Source of the DNA: CAZYSK01 sp964649415
GTDB taxonomy: Bacteria; Chloroflexota; Anaerolineae; B4-G1
Direction: 5' to 3'
NCBI GenBank assembly: GCA_964649415.1
Contig: CAZYSK010000037.1
Span: 1-51,342 of the forward strand
DNA: 51,342 nt
Positions 33,074-41,187 of the stretch are shown here, piece after piece (the first letter of the stretch is position 1; every line of letters begins with the position of its first letter). A model generated the notes under the pieces. That model made no database searches and was not told where the DNA came from. It saw only the letters and a program-made list of their open reading frames with translations. The position numbers and the translations under genes are program-made.

Positions 33074-33731
33074 TCTCTTCCTCCAGGGTAATCCATCCGT
33101 GGACCAAGGCGTATGCTGCTGCCTCTACCCGGCTGCCTACCCCTAGCTTGCCGAAGATGTTCCGCAGGTGCACCTGGACGGTGTGCGGACTGATGGATAG
33201 CGCCTCGCCGATCTCTCTATTGCTCATCCCACTGGCCGCCGCCTGCAATACCTCGATCTCGCGCTTGGTGAGCCCCTCCGCCATCTCCTCGCTACGGTAT
33301 AGTTGCCTGTGCGTCAGTCGATCCACAACCTTATGAGCGATGGAGGGATCGAGGACTGTCTCTCCTGTGTGTATGGTGCGGATGGCCTGAGCCAGATCGG
33401 CTCCCCCGGTGGTCTTAAGCAGGTAACCGTTGGCTCCAGCATCGAGCAGCGGGAAGACGTAGTGGTCGTTGTCGTAAGCGGACAGGATCAAGATGGGCAT
33501 ATCCGGATGCTTGGCTTTGATCGTCCGTGTGGCCTCAATGCCGTTGAGCTTGGGTAGACGCACGTCCATGACGATCACGTCAGGGCGCAGTTCGTCGGCC
33601 AGGTGCACAGCCTCCTCCCCGTCGGCGGCCTCACCGATGACGGTCAAGTCTGAAGCTTGCTCCAGCAATTGCCGTGTTCCCTCGCGTACGATCTTGTGGT
33701 CCTCGACCAATAGGATTCTGATCTGGCCCAT
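33066..33731 (-). CDS. NarL/FixJ-family response regulator
   Basis: 221 aa from ATG 33731; an ATG three codons earlier lies too close to the GGAGGAG site. The receiver has the acidic pair in LLVEDHKIV, phospho-Asp in DVIVMDVRLPKLNG, Thr/Ser switch in ILILSAYDN and Lys in YLLKTTGG. The C-terminal LuxR-type helix-turn-helix reads LTKREIEVLQAAASGMSNREIGEALSIS (in two parts) and TVQVHLRNIFGKLGV. It is the cognate partner of the overlapping kinase gene. The target genes cannot be read from the sequence. Confidence 0.95.
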   Translation of the reverse strand: MGQIRILLVEDHKIVREGTRQLLEQASDLTVIGEAADGEEAVHLADELRPDVIVMDVRLPKLNGIEATRTIKAKHPDMPILILSAYDNDHYVFPLLDAGANGYLLKTTGGADLAQAIRTIHTGETVLDPSIAHKVVDRLTHRQLYRSEEMAEGLTKREIEVLQAAASGMSNREIGEALSISPHTVQVHLRNIFGKLGVGSRVEAAAYALVHGWITLEEEIE

Positions 33732-33961
33732 TGTGCGCATCTCCTCCTGGTTTCATCGTCTCCAAGTATAGCACAGATAGCATCACACAGGAAGCGAGCG
33801 CGCGATTCTACGCTCTTGTGCGGGTGTCTCGTTTCAGCAGGCAAAGTCTCTCTTTGACACGACACGCGACACGCTGTGTAAAACGGTGTGTGAAACGGTC
33901 AGGTGTTATGCTTGACGCAGGGTAAGCGCTACGTGAGGTGACGTGAACTAAGGAGGTAAGC

Positions 33962-34213
33962 ATGGTCCATCCTATAGACCCACAAACAGGGCAGTTCCTG
34001 TGGCGTTGTCCCCAATGCAAGAGGTACATTCGCTTCTCTACCTTGCTGGCGATTGAACTGGCCGAGCGGGCCGGAGGATGCCAGGGCTGTCGGGCCAAGC
34101 GGACGATCGAACGACACCCAGGACTTGTGAGCTTCTACCTGGACTTCTGGAGCCGTGCCGGTGCGTGGCCCCAGAGTCTTTCCTGGACCGAGGCCCTCCC
34201 GGTTACTGCCTGA
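33962..34213 (+). CDS. Small zinc-ribbon-like protein
   Basis: 83 aa with an excellent ribosome site (AAGGAGG 5 bases before ATG 33962). Two CxxC knuckles, CPQC at about residue 16 and CQGC near residue 40, are separated by a helix (FSTLLAIELAERAGG). This is a short treble-clef or zinc-ribbon arrangement. The tail is hydrophobic and Trp-rich (FYLDFWSRAGAWPQSLSW). The function is unknown. It is monocistronic, followed by palindromic repeats and a strong plus-strand terminator at 34379-34416, which supports it as a real gene. Confidence 0.72.
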   Translation: MVHPIDPQTGQFLWRCPQCKRYIRFSTLLAIELAERAGGCQGCRAKRTIERHPGLVSFYLDFWSRAGAWPQSLSWTEALPVTA

Positions 34214-34314
34214 GACCTGTCCGTGGTGGGATCATTCGGTGGGGTTAGTGCGGACCCCTGCGGGACCGTCGTAGTGCTTAACCTGCATTCCTAGCGCGCC
34301 AACTGCTTCGGACT

Positions 34315-34357
34315 GCGGCCATCCTGGCCGCAAGGGTGCTGCGAGCAGGATGCTCGC
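34315..34357. repeat. Two adjacent 7-bp-stem palindromes
   Basis: GCGGCCA-TCC-TGGCCGC (34315-34331) and GCGAGCA-GGA-TGCTCGC (34341-34357) are perfect hairpins with complementary-looking three-base loops, 9 bases apart. They belong to the general class of short palindromes scattered through the window. Confidence 0.7.
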
Positions 34358-34378
34358 GATCCAACTGGTTGACGAAGA

Positions 34379-34416
34379 CCGCCGGGCCTGTGAGTAGGCC
34401 CGGCGGTTTGCCTTTT
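34379..34416 (+). terminator. Strong intrinsic terminator of the small zinc-ribbon gene
   Basis: CCGCCGGGCC (34379-34388), an 8-base loop and GGCCCGGCGG (34397-34406) are followed by TTTGCCTTTT. The stem is perfect. It may also stop minus-strand read-through less well. Confidence 0.85.
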
Positions 34417-34491
34417 GGATCTAGGCTAGATGTACGTACAGGTTGTTCCAATCTGCCGGAGCGGAGCACTCCGCGGAGACGGCAACGCGGC

Positions 34492-36231
34492 CTAATCTCC
34501 GAAGACGGCGTCCAGTGTCGCGTCTGGCACGTCCCAGACGACGTCGTGGGGCGGGAGTTTCTCGTACGTCATGAACTCCGGCAGACGGTCATCGGCCGGC
34601 GTGAAGCCTGCCGCCCGGTTGAATGCCACTTCCCTGTCTATGATCATCTTGCCGATACGGGTCACGTCGTCCCCTGTCCAGTTCGTGCCCAGAATGCCGT
34701 TGCATTCTTCCACCAGGCCCTCAAAGCCCTCAGCGATGTCCAGGATGGCGAAGGCGATGAACAGGCAGTGGCCGGAGGTGTCTATGAAGGCCGTCGTGTA
34801 CTGGAAGGCGCGTACCACGTCTGCCTTGTCCCGGTCAAACTGATCCAAATCGCCGCCGCAGGCCAGGATCTCGGGGGCGATGGTGTAGCCGGAGGTGTGG
34901 TCGGCGCCCATGGTGCTGATGGCGTAGGTCATACCAATGCCCTTGATCGCACGTGGCTCGTAGGCCGGCATACTCTGTCCCTTGACAGTGGGGGAGCGCA
35001 GGACGCCAAAGGTCTTGGCGGTGAACTCGGTCCCGTTGCCCAGGATGTGGCCAAGCGGGGTGCCCTGGCGGATCTCCTCGAGGAGTTCGACGGCCTTCTC
35101 GCCATCGCCGAACTCGGCTAACCCTGCCTCCATCGCCACGCCGAGCACGCCTCCTGCCTCAATGGTGTCCAACCCCATGTCGTTGCACAGCCAGGTCAGC
35201 TTGCCGATCGTGTCCAGGCTGTCGATGCCGCAGTTGGCCCCCAGTGCCCACGTGGTCTCGTACTCGATGACGGAGACCATCTCGGTTCCATCGGGGTTGG
35301 GGATGACGTTGGAGCATTGGATGACACAGCCGGGATGGCAGGGATGTCCCATCGTCCCGACGCCGCCCCGCTGCTCACAGTATTCGGCCATGGCCTCGCC
35401 CGAGATCTTCGCCGCGCCCTCAAAGCGGCCCTCGCGGAAGTTGCGGGTGGGCAGGCCGCCGGCCTCGTTGACGATGTTGACGAGGACAGCCGTGCCGTAG
35501 GAGTTGAGCCCCCCACCGGGCTTGGTGATGGCGTGGCTGCGTAGTGCCTGCAGCATCTTCTTGCGCCCCTGGTCGAAGAGTTCCTTGTTCGCGATCTCCA
35601 CGCCGGGTCCGCCCTCACCGTCCACGACGATGAACTTGAGTTGTTTGCTCCCCGCCACCGCGCCCAGCCCGCCGCGCCCGGAGTAGCGGCTGGGCCGGTC
35701 GTCAATGTCGTTGAAGCAGATGCCTGCCATGCTCATCTTCTGTTCCCCAGCCACGCCGATGCTCATGATGCCGACCTTCTTACCGAAGCGCTCGAAGAGC
35801 CCAGGGAAGATCTCGTAGAGACTCTGGCCCACGTACTCATCGGCGGGGACGAATGTGGCGCCGTCTTTGGTGACGTGCAGCCCCCACCAGCCATCGTCCT
35901 CGGGATAGCCCTCCACGATGATCGCCTTCAGCCCCAGCCGGGCGACCAGTTGCGACCACTCGGTGCCTGCGTTGGATTCCTTGATGCCGCCGGTGAGCGG
36001 AGATTTACTACCCACGGAGATCCGTCCAGACGTCGGCGCGTTCGTGCCGGTGATGAGCCCTGGCGCGAACACGAGCTTGTTGTTCGGACCGAGTGGGTGG
36101 CAGGTGGGGTCTACCTCCTCGGAGATGATGGTGGACGTCAGGCCGCGACCGCCGAGGTGCTTGTACTTGTCGGGTGCATCCTCGAACGTGGCGGTGCGGT
36201 CGGTCATGTTGACACGCAGAATCTTGGCCAT
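34492..36231 (-). CDS. Aldehyde ferredoxin oxidoreductase family tungstoenzyme, AOR-2
   Basis: 579 aa; shorter than and divergent from AOR-1, so a different substrate class within the AOR family is likely. It has the AOR N-terminal pterin domain (GGRGLTSTII, LVFAPGLITGT, RYSGRGGLGAVAGSKQLK). The cluster Cys are Cys298, Cys302 and Cys306 in CHPGCVIQC, a Cx3Cx3C spacing instead of the Cx2Cx3C of AOR-1. The distal ligand is in SGHCLFIAF. AAGGAGG lies 7 bases before ATG 36231. The leader carries the second copy of the riboswitch-like fold and terminator. A MoaD-like gene lies further upstream on the same strand. Confidence 0.93.
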   Translation of the reverse strand: MAKILRVNMTDRTATFEDAPDKYKHLGGRGLTSTIISEEVDPTCHPLGPNNKLVFAPGLITGTNAPTSGRISVGSKSPLTGGIKESNAGTEWSQLVARLGLKAIIVEGYPEDDGWWGLHVTKDGATFVPADEYVGQSLYEIFPGLFERFGKKVGIMSIGVAGEQKMSMAGICFNDIDDRPSRYSGRGGLGAVAGSKQLKFIVVDGEGGPGVEIANKELFDQGRKKMLQALRSHAITKPGGGLNSYGTAVLVNIVNEAGGLPTRNFREGRFEGAAKISGEAMAEYCEQRGGVGTMGHPCHPGCVIQCSNVIPNPDGTEMVSVIEYETTWALGANCGIDSLDTIGKLTWLCNDMGLDTIEAGGVLGVAMEAGLAEFGDGEKAVELLEEIRQGTPLGHILGNGTEFTAKTFGVLRSPTVKGQSMPAYEPRAIKGIGMTYAISTMGADHTSGYTIAPEILACGGDLDQFDRDKADVVRAFQYTTAFIDTSGHCLFIAFAILDIAEGFEGLVEECNGILGTNWTGDDVTRIGKMIIDREVAFNRAAGFTPADDRLPEFMTYEKLPPHDVVWDVPDATLDAVFGD

Positions 36232-36292
36232 TGTACTACCTCCTTAGGAATGGTTTCATGCTTGGATTGTGCCGGTATGCAGACTGCAAAAC

Positions 36293-36349
36293 AAAAAGGA
36301 GATCACACGGGACTGGGAACTGAATCCCAGGCCTCGATGTGCCTCCTTT
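36293..36349 (-). terminator. Riboswitch-controlled terminator of AOR-2
   Basis: On the minus strand AAAGGAGG begins a hairpin with inner stem CTGGGA-TTCAG-TTCCCAG and outer pairing CACA / TGTG. It closes with ATCTCC then TTTTTGTTTT. As in the AOR-1 leader, the 5' arm GGAG is shared with P1 of the aptamer-like fold. Confidence 0.75.
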
Positions 36350-36428
36350 GCTAACACGGCGGGTGCAGTGATTGCTCGCTGCGCCTTATCGCTCAGCCAT
36401 CCCCGGAAGGGGGCGTGGTGAGTCGGAG
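36342..36428 (-). promoter_or_regulatory. Moco/Tuco-type riboswitch candidate upstream of AOR-2
   Basis: The minus-strand fold starts CTCCGACTCACC and ends GCAAAGGAGG, with GAGCGATAAGG, GCGAGCAATC and GCACCCGCCGTG in between, matching the AOR-1 leader block by block. The variable stem (CGCCCCCTTCCGGGG region) differs in length and sequence from the AOR-1 copy while keeping its place, as expected for a conserved RNA fold. Between the 3' end of the hairpin terminator and ATG 36231 lie only about 60 bases, so this is a direct cis-control of AOR-2. Confidence 0.65.
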
Positions 36429-36591
36429 GAGCCTGTATACTACTTTCTGGGTATGGCAGTACTATGTTTGTGGTATGGCGCTATGATAGCACAATACGCG
36501 CAGTTGCACAAGGCAGCCACCGCACGTCTCCATCCGCCCTTACGACGAACCGATGGCGGGTGCACGCCTAATGTCTGGGGTATGCGACGGA

Positions 36592-36987
36592 CTATTCTGT
36601 GGGGTTGGTATCGGAGGGCTCAGAGTAGGCGTGGTGAAGGCCCCGATCCTGGCGGTCACGAAACTCTTGCTGGAGTGGGGGAGTCAGGTGCGCGCCGAAG
36701 CGATATTGAAAAGGCCACATGCTCCGGCGGTGGGAGATGCCCACCCGGTCACCATCCTGCAGCACCAGGTCGCTATCGGTGTCGAGACCTGGCAGCGCGG
36801 CCAGATTTCCGTTGACGAAGGTGATCCCTCTCTCCTGGGTTGGAAGTTTCAGGTGGTCGAGAAGGTCCTGCATGGTGCTGCCCGGAGGCAGCTCGATATC
36901 CAGTTGAGCATAGCTACCCTGGCTTTGCTCGCCAGCGTAGCGCGCTATAGGTCCGTACAGCCAGACTTCAATATGGATGGGCGTCAT
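36592..36987 (-). CDS. MoaD-like ubiquitin-fold protein without the C-terminal Gly-Gly
   Basis: 131 aa; AAAGGAG precedes ATG 36987. The first roughly 88 residues follow the MoaD/ThiS pattern: IHIEVWLYGPIARYAG, IELPPGSTMQDLLDHLKLP, ITFVNGNLA, LQDGDRVGI. The expected ending (FPPVAGG-like) is replaced by SHRRSMWPFQYRF and a polar tail of about 40 residues. It therefore cannot be a normal thiocarboxylated carrier as written; a late frameshift or a changed function are both possible. It lies upstream of AOR-2 on the same strand; genes of this type often accompany AOR genes. Confidence 0.7.
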   Translation of the reverse strand: MTPIHIEVWLYGPIARYAGEQSQGSYAQLDIELPPGSTMQDLLDHLKLPTQERGITFVNGNLAALPGLDTDSDLVLQDGDRVGISHRRSMWPFQYRFGAHLTPPLQQEFRDRQDRGLHHAYSEPSDTNPTE

Positions 36988-37054
36988 GTTGGCGCTCCTT
37001 TATCTCTGAAGATGGGAAGTCCAGGTAGTCCAGTGTCCATTGTCCACGATCCAG

Positions 37055-39466
37055 TTACGTCACCAGCTTGGCGATGGTGACGCCCGCGCCGCCTTCTTGG
37101 TCGCCGCCCGCTTCGTAGGTGCTGACGAGCGGGTGTTCGGCCAGGAAGCCCCGCACGGCCCGTCGCAGTGCGCCTGTCCCCTTGCCGTGTATGATTCGTA
37201 TCCACGGCAGCCCGGCCAGCGAAGCGGCATCCAGGCGGTAATCCAGTTGCTGCAGCGCTTCATCGACAGTGGAGCCTCGCAGGTCCAGGCGCACGCCAGG
37301 GGAAGGGACGGCAGTGGTCGCGGTGACCGTTTCTTCTTCATTTGTGTCTTGCACTTCCGAACGGGGCGGGGTGCGTAGTTCCAACGCCGCCACGTTGACG
37401 CGAGTACGCGCCCGTCCTACCTGCACTTCGGCCTCATCCCCGGCTATCTCGGTGACCTGCCCCTCTGTGTTCAAGGGACGTACCCAGACCGTGTCACCCG
37501 GGCGGATGGGGCGTTGTGGTACTCCGGACACGGGTAAGGAGACCACCTGCGCTGCTTCAGGCAGCATGGCTTCCAGGTCATCGGCCAGGGAGTCGATGCC
37601 TTCCTCGATCTCTGTCGTGGTCTCCAGTGACGCGGCGGCGGCCCGTAGACTGCCTCTCAGGGTACGTACTTCGGCCCGCAGTGCCTCGAGTTCCGATTCT
37701 GCTTCCTCCCGTGCTTGCCTCAGGATCTCCTGACGCTCTTCCTCGATCTCACCCAGTCGCTCCCGTAGATCGCGGGCCACTTTCTCGGCTTCGGTGCGCG
37801 CTTTGTGCGCTTCATCACGCGCCTGGGCCGTCTGGATGCGCAGCTTGTGGATGTCAGCCAGCATATCCTCTGTGCGCAGCTCGGACGAGGAGACCATCTG
37901 GCGCGCTGCATCGGTGATCTTCTCCGGTAGGCCCAGCCGGTGGGCGATGGCGAAGGCGTTGGAGCGACCAGGTAGACCGATCGTCAAGTGGTAGGTCGGG
38001 CTGAGTGTCTGCGGGTCGAACTCGACGCAGGCGTTGCGCACGCTGGCGGTGAGTTGGGCGTAGCTTTTGAGTTCTGGGTAGTGGGTGGCGACAAACGTCA
38101 CCGCCCCCCGGCGACGGAAGTGGTCCAGCAGAGCACGGGCCAAGGCCGATCCTTCGGCCGGATCGGTACCTGCACCCAGTTCGTCCAGCAATACCAGGCT
38201 ACGTTCATCGGCCTGATCCAGAAAGGACAAGATGTTGGTCAGATGGGCGGAGAAGGTGGAAAGGCTTTGTTCGATGGATTGCTCATCGCCGATGTCGGCG
38301 TATACTGTCTCGAACGGAGAGAGGGCGGAACCCGGCTCAACCGGGATGTGCAGTCCAGCCTGGGCCATCACGGTCAACAGACCCACGGTCTTCAGGCTGA
38401 CGGTCTTGCCGCCGGTATTGGGTCCGGTGATGACCAGCACGTGGGTCTCGTCGTCCAGCACCGCGCTAATAGGCACGACCGTCTGGGGGTTGAGCAGCGG
38501 GTGACGAGCCTCAATGAGCCGCATGGTGGAACCTGGATGGTAGGCGTCCGGCTCGCCGGCTGCTTTGCTGTTTGGCCGTAGCGCGACCAGTTCGGGGGCG
38601 GTGGCGTTGATGGCGTCTGCGTATTGGGCTTTGGCGAAGGCCAGGTCCAATCGGGCCAGTGCATCTACCGTTTCCTCGATCTCGGTTGCCTGTTCCGCAA
38701 TGATGGCGGAGATGTGGGCCAGGATGCGTTGTACCTCTTGAGCCTCGGCCAGTTGAAGCTCGCGCCATTCGTTGTTCAGTCCCACGACGGATAGGGGCTC
38801 GACGAAAACGGTCGCGCCTGAGGCAGACATATCGTGGACGACGCCCGGTATGCGGCCCTTGAAGTCAGACTTGAGGGGGATGACGTAACGGCCCTCCCTC
38901 TGTGTGATGAGCGATTCCTGGAGGTAGGTGGCATTCTGAGGCGAACGAATGATGTTCTGAAGCTTGTCCTGTAGGCGGTCGTGGGCGATGCGTGTCTCGC
39001 GACGGATACGGGCCAGCTCGGCCGAGGCATTGTCACGCACCTCACCGCGCTCGTCCAGACACCGGTTGATCTCGGAGATGATCTCTGGGCAGAGTCGGAT
39101 GACGACGGCGATCTGCGCCAAATGCGGGAACTGGTTCTTCAGCCTGCTCAGCGTGCGGTGGAGGTTGCGGGCGGCCACAAGCGTATCGCGCAAGTCGAGT
39201 AGCTCCGGCGGGGACAAAACCGCTCCTCGCTGGGTGGTTCGTACCGCCGGCCGCATATCGTGAGCGCCACCCAGTGACGTGTCGGGCTTGGCATCCAGGA
39301 GGGCGCGGGCCTCGCTCGTCGTGTCCAACCGCCAACGGATCTCGCGCAGGTCAGTCGCCGGCGTGAGCGAGCGCGCCTTCTCCTCCCCGGCCGAGAAACT
39401 GGCATAGTTGGCCAGACGAGCCAGGACTTTGGGAAACTCTAGCGTGGACAGATGTTTCGTCTTCAC
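37055..39466 (-). CDS. mutS2: Endonuclease MutS2
   Basis: 803 aa from GTG 39466 (GGAG 7 bases upstream), a start that gives the family's usual KHLSTLEFPKVLARL beginning. A GTG 7 codons earlier is the alternative. MutS-type lever and clamp helices precede the ATPase: Walker A GPNTGGKT near residue 347, Walker B with LVLLDELGAGTDP, and ATHYPELKSYA. A long coiled coil follows (RDEAHKARTEAEKVARDL). A KOW-like strand segment leads to the C-terminal Smr nuclease domain with LDLRGSTVDEAL and IIHGKGTGALR. MutS2 suppresses homologous recombination and rescues collided ribosomes in some bacteria. It stands alone in this window. Confidence 0.96.
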   Translation of the reverse strand: MKTKHLSTLEFPKVLARLANYASFSAGEEKARSLTPATDLREIRWRLDTTSEARALLDAKPDTSLGGAHDMRPAVRTTQRGAVLSPPELLDLRDTLVAARNLHRTLSRLKNQFPHLAQIAVVIRLCPEIISEINRCLDERGEVRDNASAELARIRRETRIAHDRLQDKLQNIIRSPQNATYLQESLITQREGRYVIPLKSDFKGRIPGVVHDMSASGATVFVEPLSVVGLNNEWRELQLAEAQEVQRILAHISAIIAEQATEIEETVDALARLDLAFAKAQYADAINATAPELVALRPNSKAAGEPDAYHPGSTMRLIEARHPLLNPQTVVPISAVLDDETHVLVITGPNTGGKTVSLKTVGLLTVMAQAGLHIPVEPGSALSPFETVYADIGDEQSIEQSLSTFSAHLTNILSFLDQADERSLVLLDELGAGTDPAEGSALARALLDHFRRRGAVTFVATHYPELKSYAQLTASVRNACVEFDPQTLSPTYHLTIGLPGRSNAFAIAHRLGLPEKITDAARQMVSSSELRTEDMLADIHKLRIQTAQARDEAHKARTEAEKVARDLRERLGEIEEERQEILRQAREEAESELEALRAEVRTLRGSLRAAAASLETTTEIEEGIDSLADDLEAMLPEAAQVVSLPVSGVPQRPIRPGDTVWVRPLNTEGQVTEIAGDEAEVQVGRARTRVNVAALELRTPPRSEVQDTNEEETVTATTAVPSPGVRLDLRGSTVDEALQQLDYRLDAASLAGLPWIRIIHGKGTGALRRAVRGFLAEHPLVSTYEAGGDQEGGAGVTIAKLVT

Positions 39467-39535
39467 GCGATAGCTCCGCCCTGCCACCAGGGTTTCCAGG
39501 AAACCACGCTTCGATCAGCGCGCACTATTCGGTTT

Positions 39536-40246
39536 CTAGCGCGGTGGGTGCAGATCATAGACGTAGATCGGGGGTGGACTCCCCTGGAACCAAAACCACT
39601 GAGTGGTATAACAGAAGTAGAGCACGCGGTTAAACTGGGGGCGAAGAAGCGCTCGGTCGTGTGTCGACCGATACTTGCCGTAGCCAATGGTGTTAAACAG
39701 GAAGGCGGCGACCAGAATGCCGACGACCAGATAGACCAGGATGCCTCCCACGTTGTCCAGTATCCCCAGCCTTGGCAGGCTTGTGTCCTTGAGCGATACC
39801 CGACTTATGATCTCTAGAACCCCCCAGATGAGCGCTGTCACCAGACCGAAGGAGACGGCGAGTGTGCCCTGTGTGATCCCCGCACCAAACTCATAGTTGG
39901 TTGCGGCCGACGGGCCGGTTCCGAACAGTGACACCACGCTGTCTCGCAGGAGTGTTAGTACCTGCATGAGGGCCTGGGCGTAGGGGGCGCTTGCGCGATA
40001 CACAATGGCGGCTATACCGACGGCAATGTACAGCAGGACGATAGTCATGGCCCCACGAATGATGCCCTGGAGGTAGCCCGCAACAGCCAGCCCGACGATG
40101 ACGAACATAAGCAGCAACTCGATGGGCTGAAACCCGGGAGTGAGATAGTAGAGCGCCACCACTCCGGCCGTACCGACAGCGCTCAGGATCAGCGCTGCAG
40201 TCCCTTCACTGGATAGGCCTCGCCTAGATTTGCGCGAATTGGTCAC
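39536..40246 (-). CDS. CvpA-like membrane protein
   Basis: 236 aa from GTG 40246 (AAGGA 7 bases upstream). Four to five membrane helices are visible: about 17-36 (AALILSAVGTAGVVALYYL), 42-62, 65-85, 130-148 and 165-190. The helix pattern and the GYLQGIIRGAMTIV stretch resemble the CvpA / colicin-V-production family, whose members affect envelope functions. The C-terminal tail is polar and aromatic (FCYTTQWFWFQGSPPP). Assignment to CvpA is tentative. It lies directly upstream of mutS2 on the same strand, and a promoter is predicted at 40301-40328. Confidence 0.6.
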   Translation of the reverse strand: MTNSRKSRRGLSSEGTAALILSAVGTAGVVALYYLTPGFQPIELLLMFVIVGLAVAGYLQGIIRGAMTIVLLYIAVGIAAIVYRASAPYAQALMQVLTLLRDSVVSLFGTGPSAATNYEFGAGITQGTLAVSFGLVTALIWGVLEIISRVSLKDTSLPRLGILDNVGGILVYLVVGILVAAFLFNTIGYGKYRSTHDRALLRPQFNRVLYFCYTTQWFWFQGSPPPIYVYDLHPPR

Positions 40247-40300
40247 AGGAACGTCCTTGCTTTTCTCATCATATCATCGTATCCGCCTCGCCGTGCCGGT

Positions 40301-40328
40301 ACTATACCACATGGGGTGCAGGCTGCAA
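40301..40328 (-). promoter_or_regulatory. Predicted promoter of the CvpA-like gene
   Basis: On the minus strand TTGCAG (40328-40323), 16 bases, TATAGT (40306-40301), just past the stop of the pyrD-like gene, giving a leader of about 50 bases. Confidence 0.5.
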
Positions 40329-40329
40329 G

Positions 40330-41187
40330 TTACGTGCGCCTGGCTGATGGTGCCAGAGACCGTGCGATGTGTGCTACACTACTGGGGTCGTGCCACAGTG
40401 CCCCGCCTACCTGGATGGCTTTAGCACCAGCGCGCAGGAAAGCCGCGCCGTCCTCCGCGCTGTGGATACCGCCGCAACCGATGATCGGCACCGTCGCGAG
40501 TTCGGCTACGCGCCGCACGGCGTGCAGGGCCAATGGGAGCACAAACGGGCCATAGAGTCGACCGGTGACGAAGCGCCCGCTATACCACATGGTACCACGG
40601 GGCGGAGCGGCGACGGTGAGCGCGTCAGCACCGGCATCGACGGCCACTTCGCACAGCGTGCCGGCGCTCGCGAGTGGGAGCCGGACGATGAGTGGAGGAC
40701 GGGACTCGTCACGGGCTGCATGGATGATCGCCTCGACTTCGTAGAAGTCGGCGGTGGCGGGTAGGCCCAGTTCGATGCCGCTCACTGCCTCGACGCTGGA
40801 AAGTCGCCGGCAGCAGGCGACGGCTTCGTCTGGCGAGGTACCGGCGACGTGCACGATAACGGGCACCGGAGAGCGTGCCCAGGCGCGGGCATGGGTGCGC
40901 ACGGCGGCCGCGATACCAGGGTTTGCCAGCCCGGCGTGGATCAGCACACCGCGCACCCCTCCCGAAACGAGAGGAAGGGGCACGGCACGCGGTGGTTCGG
41001 CTCCGCGGCGCGGTCTAGCAGTGACGGGGCCGACGACGATCGCGCCCAGCGCCCGTACGTTGACCAGCCCGGCGTATTCCGAACCGAAGCCGAAGCAGCC
41101 GGCCGCAGGCATCACGGGGTTGGCGAGCGTTAGCCCGGTCTTGTGGCCAGGGGCCAGGTCTACGGCCTCCACATAGGAGTCTGTCAT
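40330..41187 (-). CDS. Dihydroorotate-dehydrogenase-like protein lacking catalytic residues
   Basis: 285 aa from ATG 41187, which overlaps the pyrK-like stop as ATGA. The fold is that of PyrD class 1B (LANPVMPAAGCFGFGSEYAGL at the N-terminus, VPIIGCGGIHSAEDG and GAKAIQVGGAL at the FMN phosphate end). But the flavin/substrate Lys of VKxxTxxPR is Gly (VVGPVTARPR), the Asn of LNxIGLxNPG is gone (LIHAGLANPG), and the ISCPN motif with the catalytic Cys reads LGLPATADF. FMN may still bind, but orotate formation looks impossible by the known mechanism. It probably has another redox or non-catalytic role with its PyrK-like partner. Confidence 0.8.
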   Translation of the reverse strand: MTDSYVEAVDLAPGHKTGLTLANPVMPAAGCFGFGSEYAGLVNVRALGAIVVGPVTARPRRGAEPPRAVPLPLVSGGVRGVLIHAGLANPGIAAAVRTHARAWARSPVPVIVHVAGTSPDEAVACCRRLSSVEAVSGIELGLPATADFYEVEAIIHAARDESRPPLIVRLPLASAGTLCEVAVDAGADALTVAAPPRGTMWYSGRFVTGRLYGPFVLPLALHAVRRVAELATVPIIGCGGIHSAEDGAAFLRAGAKAIQVGGALWHDPSSVAHIARSLAPSARRT

